From [Mycoplasma] gypis (GTDB lineage: Bacteria; Bacillota_I; Bacilli_A; Mycoplasmatales; Metamycoplasmataceae), in contig NZ_JAFFTD010000001.1 of the NCBI RefSeq assembly GCF_016924775.1, forward strand, positions 111,001 to 175,000: a stretch of DNA of 64,000 nucleotides. Direction: 5' to 3'. The notes under the pieces were generated by a model. It saw only the letters and a list, made by a program, of their open reading frames with translations, made no database searches and was not told the origin of the DNA. The position numbers were made by a program, and so were the translations under genes. Shown here in pieces: positions 9,993 to 21,979 of the stretch; position 1 is the first letter of the stretch, and each line of letters begins with the position of its first letter.

Positions 9993-12491
9993 GTGAAAGC
10001 ATTTTTAGACTCAATGTTGAACAGTTCAAGTTCGCTTTGAATTGTAGGGTTAATAGTAACTCTTGTAGTTTCAATCTTGTTAGGATTTATCTTAGGTTGA
10101 ATAAAGGGTTGAATTTGATCATTAGTTATTTTTATCATTCAGTTTTTAATACTGATTGCATGTGCATTTGGAAGTGATGCACTTGCCAAAACAATTGATG
10201 TTGATAGTAAATTAGGAGAGTTTGGACTGACGGTGTCAGATGTTAGTTCGTATACTATCCCAATCATGCAATTGTTAATTTTATTAATATTCAATATTAT
10301 TTCTTTCATTATTTTCTTAATAGCAATTATTTTTGTTGTCAAAAAAAGAAGATCAAGAAAAATAAATTTAGGTAAAAAAAGAAGTTTAATTGGTAAAATT
10401 GCAGGTTCAGTGCTAACAATTGGTTATCTGCTTCCATTTGGTCTTTTAGTTTCAAACGTAACTTCAATCACAAGTGAAAATAAAACCTACTTGGAAAAAA
10501 TTATTCAACCTTCAGTAAAAGCATTAAGCTTTGGTAAAGGTGATTCAATTGGTTATGATGGTCAAGCAGTCAAAATGATAGTTCAGCTGTTTGTAATTCA
10601 TGAAGAAGAAGGTAATCAAGTCGTTGATGATATTCAAAAAATATTTTCATCTTTAGTAGATGGAACAAAAAATACACCACTCGAATTAAATGAAAAAACA
10701 AAACCATTTTTAAAAACAATTTTGGAATCAAGTCAAAAATTCAATTCAATAATTGAAAAAGTTTTTAATAAAATGGCAGATCAAACAGCGCTAATCAGTA
10801 AAGAAAATATCGAAGACTTTAAACGTCTTCCAGACGGCTTTTTATCAATGCGTGCTAAATTGTTAGATGTAAAAATTGATTTAAACACTGTTGGAAAAAC
10901 TAATCTTGAAAAATTAATTCGCAATTCATTGACCTCAAAATCATTAAAAGAAGAAATTAAAAATAATCAAGAATTATCAACAGATTACAACAGATTTGTT
11001 TCTGAATTAGTTAAAGCCCTTACAATTACACAAGAAGCTCCAGATTTTGATAGTAATGAAGCTGAACTCGTTTCAAAAATTGCTTTAAATCCTGAATACC
11101 AAACAAGACTTTCGCATAACTTACAATCAGTATTTGAAGACTTAAGCAATGGCTCAATAACTGAATCAAAACCTCAATATCAAGATATTAAAAACGATTT
11201 AAGTACAATTTTATCAAGCGACATAACTATGGATTTATTTGTAAGAAATAAAGATGAAATAGGTGCTGAAAATATTGCATATTCAGATATTGAACAAATT
11301 GATACTTTACCTAATGATTTTTTAGCAATAAGAACAAGATTATTGGGTTTAGATATGACACTAAATCAAAAACAAAAAGAAAATTTAGACAAACTTTTAA
11401 ATGTTTTTATCCTTAATGAAGGATTAAAAAAAGAAATTGAAAATAATGCAATTAAATCTCAAAAAGTTAATAATCTAATTACTAGCTTAAAAAATGCTTT
11501 TGATTCGGAGTCTGAAATTTCAGTAAAAAATCATGATGAACAGTTAAAAATTTCTAATTTCTTCTTAGTAGAGTCAAAACGTAATGAATATATTAATGCT
11601 GTCTCACAAATAACTCAAGCGCTTGTTGATGGTAAACAAAAATCACCAAGTACAGCAATAAATCAAGCAAAACAAAAAGCATTAGAAATGCTTAAAAACG
11701 ACATGATTATGTCATTTATTATTAATCCAAAAACTGTCGCTCAATATGCAACTAAGGTTGATTACATCTCAGTTCAAGATTTACAAGACTATAATATGGT
11801 TCCAGAAAGATTTTTTGACATAAGAGTAAGTCTTCTTGATTTGAGTTTAAATTTAAATTCTAAACAAACTGAAAATTTTGAAAGATTTTTAAAATCATAT
11901 ATTCTAACTCCACAAACCAAGAACAATGTTGAAAATAATTCGAAACTAGCATCTTTATTTAATAAGATGACACATGACATTGCTCATTCGTTATCAAGTC
12001 AACAAGAAACTAATTTTAGTCGTGATGAATTAAGATTAACATCAGATTTCATCTTAGATGATGCTTACAGAATGAAATTCTTAACTCAAGCATCACATTA
12101 TTTAGAACAAACATTTGATCTTAATTCACAACAACGAATTACAGTTAGTGAAGACTTTAAAAGAGATCTTTCAACTCTTCTAAACAGTAAATATATTAGC
12201 GAACAATTACTTGAAGATAAATTTAATGATTTAATTTCAATGGAACATTTTGTTAATGAAGACTTAATTAATAAATTGAGTGAAAACCCAAATAGTGAAA
12301 CTCTTCATAATTTATTTGTCAAAAAAAATGCAACTCTAAATTTAAAAAACCAAGGTATTGATTCAATTAAAAAATTAATTGAAAATCATGCTTTGACATT
12401 TGATTTAGAAAACAAGGCTAAAACTGATCAAAACACAAAACAAAAAATCACTTTAGTTCTATTGCTTATTTCACAAGCCGTTTCAATATAA
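9993..12491 (+). CDS. large repeat-containing membrane protein, function unknown
   Basis: 832 residues from a GTG start with an AAAAGAAGG site; ATG at 10014 is an alternative. About four hydrophobic segments fill the first 160 residues (about 15-35, 43-60, 90-116, 138-156). The rest is hydrophilic and built from a degenerate tandem repeat of about 160 residues. Unit starts align at about residues 268 (ISKENIEDFKRLPDGF), 428 (IAYSDIEQIDTLPNDF), 592 (ISVQDLQDYNMVPERF) and 748 (truncated). Each has an RxxLLxLxxxLN block and a downstream DL..LL.S..I...L helix. Residues 165-265 resemble the second half of a unit. I do not recognise the family. Helix-rich repeats suggest a surface or scaffold protein. 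Confidence 0.8.
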
Positions 12492-12494
12492 ATC

Positions 12495-12525
12495 AGTACC
12501 GGTAAAATAATTCCGGTACTTTTTG
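12495..12525 (+). terminator. intrinsic terminator
   Basis: AGTACCGG (12495-12502) pairs perfectly with CCGGTACT (12513-12520), followed by five T. It lies just after the repeat protein stop. Confidence 0.85.
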
Positions 12526-12566
12526 TTATCAATAATAATAAGAATAATATATGACTATATTTAGTA

Positions 12567-12572
12567 TATAAT
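12567..12572 (+). promoter_or_regulatory. -10 box of secA
   Basis: TATAAT 10 nt before the secA ATG, right after the upstream terminator. No consensus -35 box is seen, and the leader would be only a few bases long. Confidence 0.45.
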
Positions 12573-12582
12573 TAATTAATCT

Positions 12583-15186
12583 ATGAAAAAGCTTTTAAAA
12601 CAAGATAATATTGAACAAAAAACTGAAAATGAGAACTATGTAATTCCAGTTCGTAAGCCAGAAAAATCAAAATTTTTAATTCCAAAACCACAGAGTGCTG
12701 AAATGCGCATCGCTTATAATACTCTTAATGAAATAAATCGCTGAGAAAGCATTATATCACCTCTAACTGATGAGCAATTAAAGGCAAAAACTGATGAATT
12801 CAAAATGCGTTTAAAAAACGGTGAAACAACTGAAGATATTCGCTCAGAAGTTTTTGCTGTCTCAAGGGAAGCTACTAAACGTGTTTTAGGCAAAAGACCT
12901 TATGATGTGCAAATGCTTGGGGGGATTATTCTTGACTTAGGTTCTGTTGCAGAAATGAAGACAGGAGAAGGAAAAACTATTACTTCGATCGCCCCTGTTT
13001 ATCTAAATGCTTTGACTGGCGAAAATGTTATTGTTTCAACTGTTAATGAATATCTAGCAGAACGGGATGCAACTGAAATGGGTGAAGTATTCCAATGATT
13101 AGGTATGAGTGTTGGAATTAACAAAGCACAAATGGCTACTGATTTAAAACGTCAAGCATACAATTGTGACATCACTTATTCAATTCACTCAGAGTTAGGT
13201 TTTGACTATCTTCGTGACAATATGGTTTTAAGAAAAGAAGAAAAAGTTCAAAGAGGACTTAACTTTATTTTACTTGATGAAGTTGACTCGATCTTAATTG
13301 ATGAAGCTAAAACCCCGTTAATTATTTCCGGAGGAGATAATTCAGAAAGTTATTTATATAACACAGCTGATCTTTTTGTAAGAACTTTAAATGAAGAAGA
13401 TTTTTATATTGACGAAGAAACAAAATCTGTTTATTTAACTGATGAAGGTATTGATAAAGCTAACTTATACTTTGGATTTAATAATCTTTATGATATTGAA
13501 AATTCAGAACTAGTACACCGAATTCAAAATTCGCTAAGAGCTCACAAAGTTATGAAAATTGACGTTGAATACATTGTTAGAGACGATAAAATTGAGTTGG
13601 TTGATTCATTTACAGGGCGGATTATGGAAGGCCGTGCTTATTCAGAAGGATTACAACAAGCAATTCAAGCTAAAGAGCAAATTGAAATTGAACCAGAAAA
13701 TAAAACATTGGCAACAATTACTTATCAAAACTTTTTTAGATTATTTAAAAAACTAAGTGGTATGACTGGTACTGCTAAAACTGAAGAAAAAGAATTCATT
13801 GATATTTACAATATGCGTGTTAATGTTGTTCCAACTAACCGTCCACTTCAAAGATATGATGATCAAGATGTAATTTACGTTGATATGCACTCCAAATATA
13901 TGGGTATTGTTGAAGAAGTTAAAAAAGTTTATGCTCGCAAACAACCTATTTTAATTGGTACTGCACAAGTTGAAGACTCAGAAAGATTACATGAATATCT
14001 AGTTCAAGCCAATATTCCTCATACTGTCTTAAATGCTAAACAAAACGCTGAAGAAGCTGATATTATCGCTAATGCCGGACAACTGGGAGCAGTAACAATT
14101 GCAACTAACATGGCTGGACGGGGAACTGACATTAAACCTTCGGAAGAAGCTAAAGCAGTTGGTGGTTTATACGTTCTTGGTACTGATCGTGCAGAATCTC
14201 GTCGGATTGATAATCAATTAATTGGACGTTCAGGTCGTCAAGGTGATGTTGGTTATTCAAAATTCTTTTTAAGTCTTGATGATCAATTAATTTTACGTTT
14301 TAGTGTTCAAGATAAATGGAAAGAAATGTTTAAAAACTATGGTTCAAAACCCATCGAAGGAAAATCTATTCAACAAGCCTTCCAAAGAGCTCAGAAGAAA
14401 ATCGAAGGATTCAATTACGATAACCGTAAAAGCGTTTTAAATTACGATGACGTTATTCGTCAACAACGTGACTTAATTTACCAACAACGTGACTGAATTC
14501 TGGATCGTGATGATCTCGGTGGAATAATCAATAAAATGATTGTATCTACTGCTAAACAAGTAGTATCTAATAGTTTTTTCATGTTAAAAAATAATGCTAT
14601 TGATTATGAAAAATTCACAAAATACTTAAATGATAACTGATTAAAAAACTCTGACTTTAAATTTGATATTGACGAATTATCAAAATATGAAAAACAAGAA
14701 TTAATTGACTATATTGCCACAAATTTAAACGAAGAATACGAAAAAATGCGTGAAGTAATTATTGATAAATTTGGTATCGGAGCTTTAATTGATTCAGAAA
14801 GAACAATCATTTTAAAAGTTTTTGACCAAGCATGACAAGATCACATTAACATCATGGATAAACTTCGTCAATCATCTAACTTGGTTCAATATTCGCAAAA
14901 AAATCCTTATCAAGTTTATACTCAAGAAGGTTCTAAACGCTTCAATGAATTAACAGATCGAATTGCAATTGAAAGTAGTGTTAACTTAATGAACAACCCT
15001 GAAGCTCAACAATCTTCATCACAAACAATTAATCCAGAAGATTTACAAAATAAATTCGGAATCATTGAACAAGTGTTAACTCAACACACTATTTCTTTAA
15101 GAAACGATGGATACTCAGAAGAAGAAATTCAAAAAACTATTTCTTCAATGCGCGAAATTCTTAAAGAACAATTAGGATTAAAATAA
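12583..15186 (+). CDS. secA: protein translocase ATPase SecA
   Basis: 867 residues. DEAD motor motifs: MKTGEGKT at 125-132 (Walker A), DEVDS at 232-236 (Walker B), MTGTAKTE and the NMAGRGTDI helicase motif, with GRSGRQGD. The C-terminus ends ...KEQLGLK, with no zinc-binding Cys tail. About 40 extra residues precede the normal SecA start ([12 protein letters not shown]...), which is unusual but in frame with a good ATG. SecA drives preprotein export through SecYEG. TGA is Trp at several places; one TGG also occurs (DKWKE). Confidence 0.97.
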
Positions 15187-15194
15187 TCGTACAA

Positions 15195-15225
15195 AAAAAG
15201 ACATCGTTATAAACGGTGTCTTTTT
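15195..15225. terminator. bidirectional terminator between secA and hsdS
   Basis: A 14-bp stem (15195-15208 with 15212-15225, one G-T pair) with a 3-nt loop. A runs and T runs flank it, so it can end both the plus-strand secA and the minus-strand hsdS transcripts. Confidence 0.85.
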
Positions 15226-16378
15226 AAATAAACATTTTTTCGAGTAAAGCTTTTTTGATTGCTTCTTGCTTTTGTTGTTTAATCTCATAAAGTTGAATTA
15301 ATCTGTCTAGTTTTTGGAAGAATGAACCAATTTTTTGCTGCTCATTATATTTTGGTATTTTACAAAAAGAAGGTTGAATTACAGAAATTCAGTGTCTACC
15401 ATGTAAAAGTGTATCGGTTTTAATTGTAAACAGCAATGAGTGCAAAAACTCTAAAACAAACTCTTTAGGATTTGAAGAAGTAAGAATTTTTATAGCTGAT
15501 GATTTCACCATATATTCAAAATTGACATATTTAAAATCTTTTGTAAAATCATCAAAAATTATTGAATCATTTTTATAAGTTCTATTTTCAAATGTATATC
15601 CAAGTATAAATGATTTATTAGCTGTTAAAACTGGGGTTTTTGTTTTATTAATTTCTATTTCATTTTTTACTATATAATTGTCAGGTCTTTCAAAACTAAA
15701 AATATCTTTAATGGTTTTTTTGTGCCACTCTTCACTAAACCCCTTAAATCTAATTTCTGGGATTTTTTTATTATTTTCGGGAAACATTTTTTGCAGTAAA
15801 AAATTCTTTACTGATTGTATTTTTTGAGTCTTTTGCTCAGTATTTTTTAGTAAGATATCAATATTTTGAAATAGTGAACCAATTTTTTGTTGCTCTGTTA
15901 CATGTGAATAACAGTAATAAATATCAGACAAGGAAGAATATTTTAAACCTAGACGCACTCCTCCTTGTAAATTTTTGGACATTATTTTATTAAATAAATT
16001 GCTTTTTAATCACATTAAAAATAAATTTTTATCAAAATCATAATTGATAGAAAAAGTTTCATAAAAAGGACTGATTAATATTTCTTCGTCTTTATTTCAA
16101 AATGAAATTGAACCCACATTTATTCTTGAAGGATTATAAGCAAAAATACCATTTACTATTTTATTTGATTTCGATTTATCTCCATTAACGGCTTTGCCCC
16201 CATTTTCAAAAAGTTTATTTTGTAAAACAAAACCTTTTTTATTCGTTACAGAATAACTTTTCAGAGTTCCATTATTTTCCTTATTTATATTTACATATTT
16301 TTGAGTAAAATTACCTATTTTATTTTTTATCCATTCTTCACTAAATCCTTTAAATCTTATTTTTGGTTTATTATTCAT
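15224..16378 (-). CDS. hsdS: type I restriction specificity subunit HsdS (orphan)
   Basis: 384 residues. Classic two-half layout: a conserved IRFKGFSEEW entry at residues 7-16 and again at 209-218, each followed by a variable target-recognition domain, and each half closed by EQQKIGS(L/F)FQ plus a long helix ending K..LL(Q/E)KMF. HsdS would set DNA specificity for HsdM/HsdR, but neither is in this window. TGA codons are Trp, so the chain is intact. The two FKGFSEEW blocks are also repeats at DNA level. The ATG has a GGAGT site. Confidence 0.9.
15725..15761 (-). repeat. hsdS internal direct repeat, copy B
   Basis: About 37 nt coding for the second KIPEIRFKGFSEEW block. It closely matches 16331-16367 in the same orientation, differing at scattered third positions. 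Such blocks can recombine to swap recognition halves between hsdS copies. Confidence 0.6.
16331..16367 (-). repeat. hsdS internal direct repeat, copy A
   Basis: About 37 nt coding for the N-terminal KIRFKGFSEEW block, partner of the copy at 15725-15761, about 606 nt away. Confidence 0.6.
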
Positions 16379-16429
16379 CCCTACTCCTATAAATTAAAAT
16401 TATAAGTTATTTTGATCTATATAAATATT

Positions 16430-16453
16430 AAAAAAACTCTGCAAATTGCAGAG
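16430..16453 (-). terminator. terminator of the choline-kinase-like gene
   Basis: CTCTGC (16437-16442) pairs with GCAGAG (16448-16453). On the minus strand the hairpin is followed by seven T residues. Confidence 0.85.
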
Positions 16454-16462
16454 AATTAAATA

Positions 16463-17209
16463 TTAATTTTTGAATAAATTATTTTGTTTTTTGTAATGAT
16501 AGTTATTTCATTCATCGTTAATGCGTTTAAGTCAGTAATTAATATCAATAGGCATTTTGTCAAGAGAGTAAGCTCAAATAATAATGAAGTAACAAATAAC
16601 CATTTTGTATTTTGTGTATTGTTCTTCTGAATAGTCTTGATATTCATCTAAGAATCATTTTTCTCTTTCTTCATTATGAATACTTGCAACAATGAAGAAA
16701 GCAAGATCAAAGTGTTTATCACCCATTGTTGCATATTCTCAATCTACAAAATAGATTTTATTATCAACTGATGTCATTACGTTTGAACCGTATAAATCAT
16801 TGTGTACAGGTCATAGGTCTCGAGCATTATTTAAAATATCATTAACTCTATCTTTAAATTCTCAAACTTCTTTAGTGTCAATACCCTTTTCTTTTAAAAT
16901 TCTACGATAATTTTCATAACGTTGAGTAAGATTTTTGGGAGGTAGTTGTAATTTGGAATTATGGAATTTTTTTAAATTTTTTGCAACTTCGCGAATTGTA
17001 TATTCATCTCAAACATTTTTTTTGTTGTCAATTCACTGTCAACTGACTGAGTTTGGGGTATTTTCAATTAATTTAGGAATAAAATCCAAATCTTTAAAAA
17101 TTGTGTAATCAATTTGGTGATTTCAACCATTGTGTTTCTTTTCTTGGTAGAAAACATTATTGTCTCGATATGATGTATTGGTATATCCGTCTTTGATTTT
17201 TTCTTTCAT
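16463..17209 (-). CDS. choline/ethanolamine kinase-family phosphotransferase (LicA-like)
   Basis: 248 residues. The catalytic Brenner motif reads WPVHNDLYGSNVM (about 145-157) and the metal-binding motif FVDWEYATMGDKHFDLAFF follows about 20 residues later, as in LicA and aminoglycoside/choline kinases. Eleven or so Trp codons are TGA, which hides the frame under the standard code. Likely role: phosphorylate imported choline for surface or membrane phospholipid decoration; the substrate is inferred. It stands alone, with its own terminator, behind an AGGAG site. Confidence 0.8.
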
Positions 17210-17250
17210 TTTAACTCCTTAATGCTAATTAAAATTTTAACAAATTAAAT

Positions 17251-17277
17251 AAAAAAATACTGAATAAACAGTATTTT
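17251..17277 (-). terminator. terminator of the potABCD operon
   Basis: AAAATACTG (17254-17262) pairs with CAGTATTTT (17269-17277) and ends in T residues on the minus strand. It overlaps the potD stop codon. Confidence 0.8.
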
Positions 17278-18913
17278 ATGATTTGGTTAGTTCGTAGTAA
17301 TATTTACTAATTTTTGTTCTTAGTTTACTATCGATGATTTGGTATAGATGTGTTTTATATTCAGTACTTGGTTCAGGTTGTTCAAACAACTGAATAGCAA
17401 ATTCATCTGAACCAAAATATCATTTTTTAATAAAGTCATAAACTTCTTTGATTATAGGAGTGTAATTAATGTAGTCAAAGTTAATGATTTGACTATTTTC
17501 TGAATCGAAGAAAATTTCTGAAAGATACTCACTAATTTCATCTTCATTATCCATGTACAGTTGATAGAATTGATCAATTAATTTTTGAATTTCAGTGTCA
17601 TCTTGAGTTTGAAGAATTTGAGTTGTTCAAGAGTTAATTGAGTTTTGCAATTCAGTATTTTTTGACTCAAAACCATTTTCTTTAAAGTAATTTGCAACTT
17701 CAAGAATAAATCCTTTTTCAAGATTGAAGTATCTTTTTTGGTAAGGATTTTTAACACTTATATTTGGATAAATGTTTTCAGCAATGACTTTAGTAAATTC
17801 AAGACTTTGTTGGTCGGTTAACTCTTTTGTTTGAATTCATCCATCCATTAATAAGAAATTATTTTTAGGACGAATAAATCTAATGTAACCATCTGGTGCG
17901 TTTGCGAAGTTGTCGCTTGAATAATAAGCATCAATTGCATCACCGTTATACATGACTGCAACATCAGCACGTTCTAAACGTGGTTCGATGACTGAATTCG
18001 CTAATTCTAGTCCATCACCGATTAAGAAATTACGTTTTGTATTTTTTAAATCAAAACCAGTTTCATCTTTAACAAATGATTCAAAACCTTTAATAGCAGA
18101 TTCATAATTTTGTTCATCAAAAGGTTTAAGATTTTGATTTTTATCCAGTCAAGAACCAGGCTTTTTATAATCATTATAAAAAGCACCAATCATCATATTG
18201 TCATAATAAGCATTATTTCAAGCAAAAACACGGTAGTTGTGTTGTTTTAAGGTTTTAATGATTGTTTCTCAACTGTTATCCTTAAATTCGATACCGTTTT
18301 CAATTTCATCTTCTGTTAATTTTAAATAAGGACGAAATTCTTTGTTAACGTTATAAGCAATAACTTTGTCTTGAATATAATAAGGGATAATGTATTCTCA
18401 GAAATGATCAGGTTTTTTATCACCGTCAATATCATATTCAGTATTATTTAACAATTTATCTGGATATTGTTTTTTAATAATATTTAGAATTTTGTTGTCG
18501 TATTCCTGTAAATGAGTAATGACATTAGGTAGATAAATTTGTTTAAGTTGGTCAATTAAATTTGTGTTTTTATCAGTATCAAAAAGAGTTGTAAAGTCAA
18601 ACTTTTTAAGTTTATCTTCAATGATAAGTTGAGCGGTTTGAAAATCACTTCCAACCCCTCCTACAGTTTTTTTATTGTTGATAGCAACACTAAATTCGTT
18701 GATATCGTTAAAAACTTTGTAGTTGTAATTTGTTTTGATTTTTTGAATTATTTTTGGACTTAAGTAAGAACCATAATTATAGACACTAGGTTTAAAACCA
18801 TGATTAGATTTAAAAGTAAAAGCCAATAAAACTAATAAGCCAACAAATAAACAAACTAATAAGCTTATTAGAACAGATTTCAATCTTTTTAAAAAGTCGA
18901 TGAGCTTTTTCAA
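17276..18913 (-). CDS. potD: polyamine ABC transporter substrate-binding protein PotD
   Basis: 545 residues, much longer than E. coli PotD (about 350). The N-terminus has one membrane helix (about 13-33, VLISLLVCLFVGLLVLLAF) with no lipobox Cys, so it is anchored by a signal-anchor helix. The binding-protein core shows VYNYGSYLSP, GGVGSDFQTAQLI, AVMYNGDAIDAYY and a C-terminal extension. The start is TTG at 18911-18913: the nearest ATG (18919) is followed at once by a stop, and an AGGA site is well spaced for the TTG. Last gene of potABCD; a frameshifted paralogue lies at 22260-23815. Confidence 0.85.
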
Positions 18914-19786
18914 TTACATCTTTTCCTTTTTTTGTTTATTTTTTTGTTCTTGAAATCTGTTTTTTAATGGTTTTAAGCATTTTAAATTTAATAATGTTGA
19001 AACTTTTACTTGAGTTAGGATATAGACAATATTTGCAACAATAACAATTAATAAACAAATTGCTCCTAAAGCAAGCGATCATGCTTGGAATTGTCCTTCA
19101 TATAATTTTGTTCCTAATGTTTCAGTATTTGAAACAATTCTAGTAACGATAAAGTCATCGAAACTTAGTACCATTGAAACAACAAAGACAAAACCAATTG
19201 ATCCTAACATATAAATGAAGTATGTTTTAAATCAAGTACGAATTTTTGAATATCCAAGATCTTGACTAGCTTCAAAAATATTTTTTGAAAATTTGTCACT
19301 TTTTGGAAGCATAATCATAATTCCGTAAGGAAGAATAACAACAGTATGAGAAATAATTACCCGTACAAATCCTTCGTTTGTGGCTTTTAAAACCCCGAAG
19401 AAAGTAGTAAGAACAATTGTTAATGTTAAGGCAGTAATAATTTCTGAGTTAATCATTGGAATATTAACACTACCTTGAACGAATTGACGGGTTCTTTTTT
19501 GCTTTTGTTTTCAAAGACCATAAACAGTAATTAAAGAAATAGCAATTACTAAAAGTGAAGCACAAACTCCAATTAAAAATGAGTTAATAAATGCTGAAAA
19601 TTGGTTTTGTGAAAATAATTCTGCATAAGCTTTGTATGTGAATTTATTTCAAGTTGTAACACTGAATACTCCCTTATCACTTGGCGCGTTAAATGAATAA
19701 ATGGTTCCAAAAATGATTGGGATATAGAAAAGAATAATGATAATTCCGATATAAGATTTTTTAATAAAACTTCAAAGTCTATTCAT
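18914..19786 (-). CDS. potC: polyamine ABC transporter permease PotC
   Basis: 290 residues with about six membrane helices and the permease EAA loop FEASQDLGYSKIRTWFKTYF. It has type PotC features such as NIPMINSEIITALTL. It overlaps potB by 8 nt and its stop lies immediately before the potD TTG. It forms the channel with PotB. A 45-nt stretch over the EAA loop is nearly identical to the same part of potB. Confidence 0.92.
19243..19287 (-). repeat. 45-nt direct repeat shared by potC and potB
   Basis: Covers the EASQDLGYSK coding loop; matches 20087-20131 in the same orientation with a single mismatch, including the third codon positions. Confidence 0.75.
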
Positions 19787-20615
19787 CTTTTCCCCCTTTG
19801 AAACGATATTTGTTTAATAGATAAGGAATTAAATAAACAATACCATAAAGAGTCATTAAGATTCCTAGTGTTAGTAGAACAAGAGTTGAAGCATTAGCTA
19901 AATCAAATGGATTAGAAGCATTAGCGAAGTGGTTGATAATATTTCCAATAAGTTGGTGTTGACTTCCGTTTGGTAACATTCTGTCACTAATAATGATTGA
20001 AGTTGCAGTAATTAAGAAAACAACACTAAATCCACTTAAGATTGCTTTTAAACAGTATGGAACAACAACTTTAAAAATTGTTTTTGTTTTTGAATATCCA
20101 AGATCTTGACTAGCTTCAATAATATTTTTTGGCATGTCTTTTAAGACTTGATAAATTGGCATAATAACAAAAGGTAGGTAAAGATACACAACCCCTAAAA
20201 TCATAAAAGCTTCATTATTTAAAGAGTTTTCGTCAAAGATAGCACTGAAGAATCCTCTTAAACTTAAAGCTTTAGAGATGGTAAAAATGAATAAAGGTGA
20301 AAATATTAAACTTAGACCAACATTTTTAGCAACTTTTGATTTTGACATACAAACAATATAAGTGTATGGAAAACCAATTAAAACACAAAACATTCCCCCT
20401 AAAGCACCAACCCATATTGAACGTCACATAATTGTTCATGTTGATTTTGACGCTGCAATTTGTCAGTTGTTAAGTTGTCCTTCAAGTGGTGTAAAAGCCT
20501 TAATTATTACTAAAATAAGGGGTAAAATAATGAAAAGTAATGCAAAGATAACGTAAGGAATAACTAAAGAAAGTCTTAAGTTTCATCCAAGCTTTTTGTT
20601 AATTTTTTCTAACAT
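19779..20615 (-). CDS. potB: polyamine ABC transporter permease PotB
   Basis: 278 residues with about six membrane helices (for example LRLSLVIPYVIFALLFIILP at 13-32) and the EAA loop IIEASQDLGYSKTKTIFKVVVP. The N-terminal part was recovered by reading TGA as Trp. The ATG overlaps the potA stop by 1 nt, and the 3' end overlaps potC by 8 nt, so the operon is translationally coupled. Confidence 0.92.
20087..20131 (-). repeat. 45-nt direct repeat shared by potB and potC, potB copy
   Basis: Partner of 19243-19287, one mismatch in 45 nt. Confidence 0.75.
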
Positions 20616-21979
20616 TATTCTTCGTTTGGATTTTCTTTAGGATCTTTTTTCATTAAGTGAATTGCATCAACATCTCATGTTAAGTAAACTGTTGTTCCAG
20701 GTTCATATTTATTGGTTGTTTCAACAAAGACAATTCTGCCATCGACTTCAACGTCGATAAAGTAGTAGCTACCTTTATAAACAATTTTGGAAACAACTCC
20801 AGTAAGTTTTGCAGTAGATTTATTTCTAGAAATATTAATATCTTCAGGACGAATTAAAGCATCTAATTTTTGTCCTGGTTCAAATTCTTTGTGGATTGTC
20901 ATAAAGTTTTTACCCATGAATGAAACCATTCTTTTTTGAACATAAGTAGCTTCAAAAAAGTTTGAGTCTCCAATAAAATTAGCAACTCATTTATTAACTG
21001 GATAATCATAAAGTTCTACAGGTGTTGTAAATTGTTCAACTTGCCCGTTTCTGATAACAGCGATTCTGTCACTTAATTGAAGTGCTTCATCACGGTCATG
21101 AGTAACAAAAATAAATGTTAGGCCAAGTTTTTGTTGGATACTTCTTAAAAGAATTTGCATTTTTTCACGGATTTTTGCATCAAGAGCACTAAGTGGTTCA
21201 TCTAATAGAAGTATTTCAGGGTCAATAATTAAAGAACGCGCAAGAGCAACTCTTTGACGCATCCCCCCACTAAGTGAATTAATCGGCTTTGACGCATTTC
21301 CTTCAAGCCCAACTAGTTTAATCATTTCTTGAACTTCTTCATCCATTTCTTTAGCAGTAATTTTTCTGGTTGTGTGATTTTTTTCATATGATTCTGTTTT
21401 TAAGTCAACATAGTTTTCTCAGTATGAATAGTTAAAATCACTGTCATCAATTCAAGATTGTAGTTTTTTACGTTTTTTTGAACTAATTTTTTCTTTTTGT
21501 AGTTCTTTTTTGTATTCAATCATCTGATTGTCAAGTTTTTTCATTTGACTATCAGCATAAGCTTTTCATTTTTGTTTTAAAACTTCAAGTTTTTTGAAAA
21601 CAGCAGGATTGACATTATCTTTTGGTTTTCTTTTTAAACGAAGACCATATTTAATATTATTTTCAACATTTAAATGTGGGAATAAAGCATAGTCTTGAAA
21701 AATAGTTGAAACATTTCTTTTGTGAGGTGAAAGGTCTTTGATGTCTTTTCCGTCAAATTTTAATTCTCCCCGTGTTGTTCATTCAAAACCAGCAATAATT
21801 CTTAAAATAGTTGTTTTTCCACTACCTGAAGGTCCAAGTAATGAAATAAATTCTCCCCGATTAATTTTTAGATTAACGTTATCAAGAACAATTCTTTGAT
21901 CGTATTCTTTAGTAACATCAACTAATTCGATAACAGGAAAATTCTTTTTATCTTTTTTTGTATTTTCTGTATTATTCAT
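20615..21979 (-). CDS. potA: polyamine ABC transporter ATPase PotA, with an inserted segment
   Basis: 454 residues against about 370 for most PotA proteins. Walker A GPSGSGKT at 49-56, Q-loop FQDYALF with Gln95, signature LSGGM at 236-240, Walker B LLLDEP at 257-262, then a TOBE-like regulatory domain. Between Q-loop and signature, about residues 118-210 form a lysine-rich, probably coiled-coil insertion that is absent from usual ATPases. The start at 21979 has an AAAGGA site 7 nt upstream and is preferred to an in-frame ATG at 22036. First gene of potABCD. Confidence 0.93.

Noticed and set aside
12583..15186. Apparent in-frame stop codons (TGA) in secA, suggesting a pseudogene
   Set aside because: TGA falls at conserved Trp positions here and across the window; the organism uses translation table 4.
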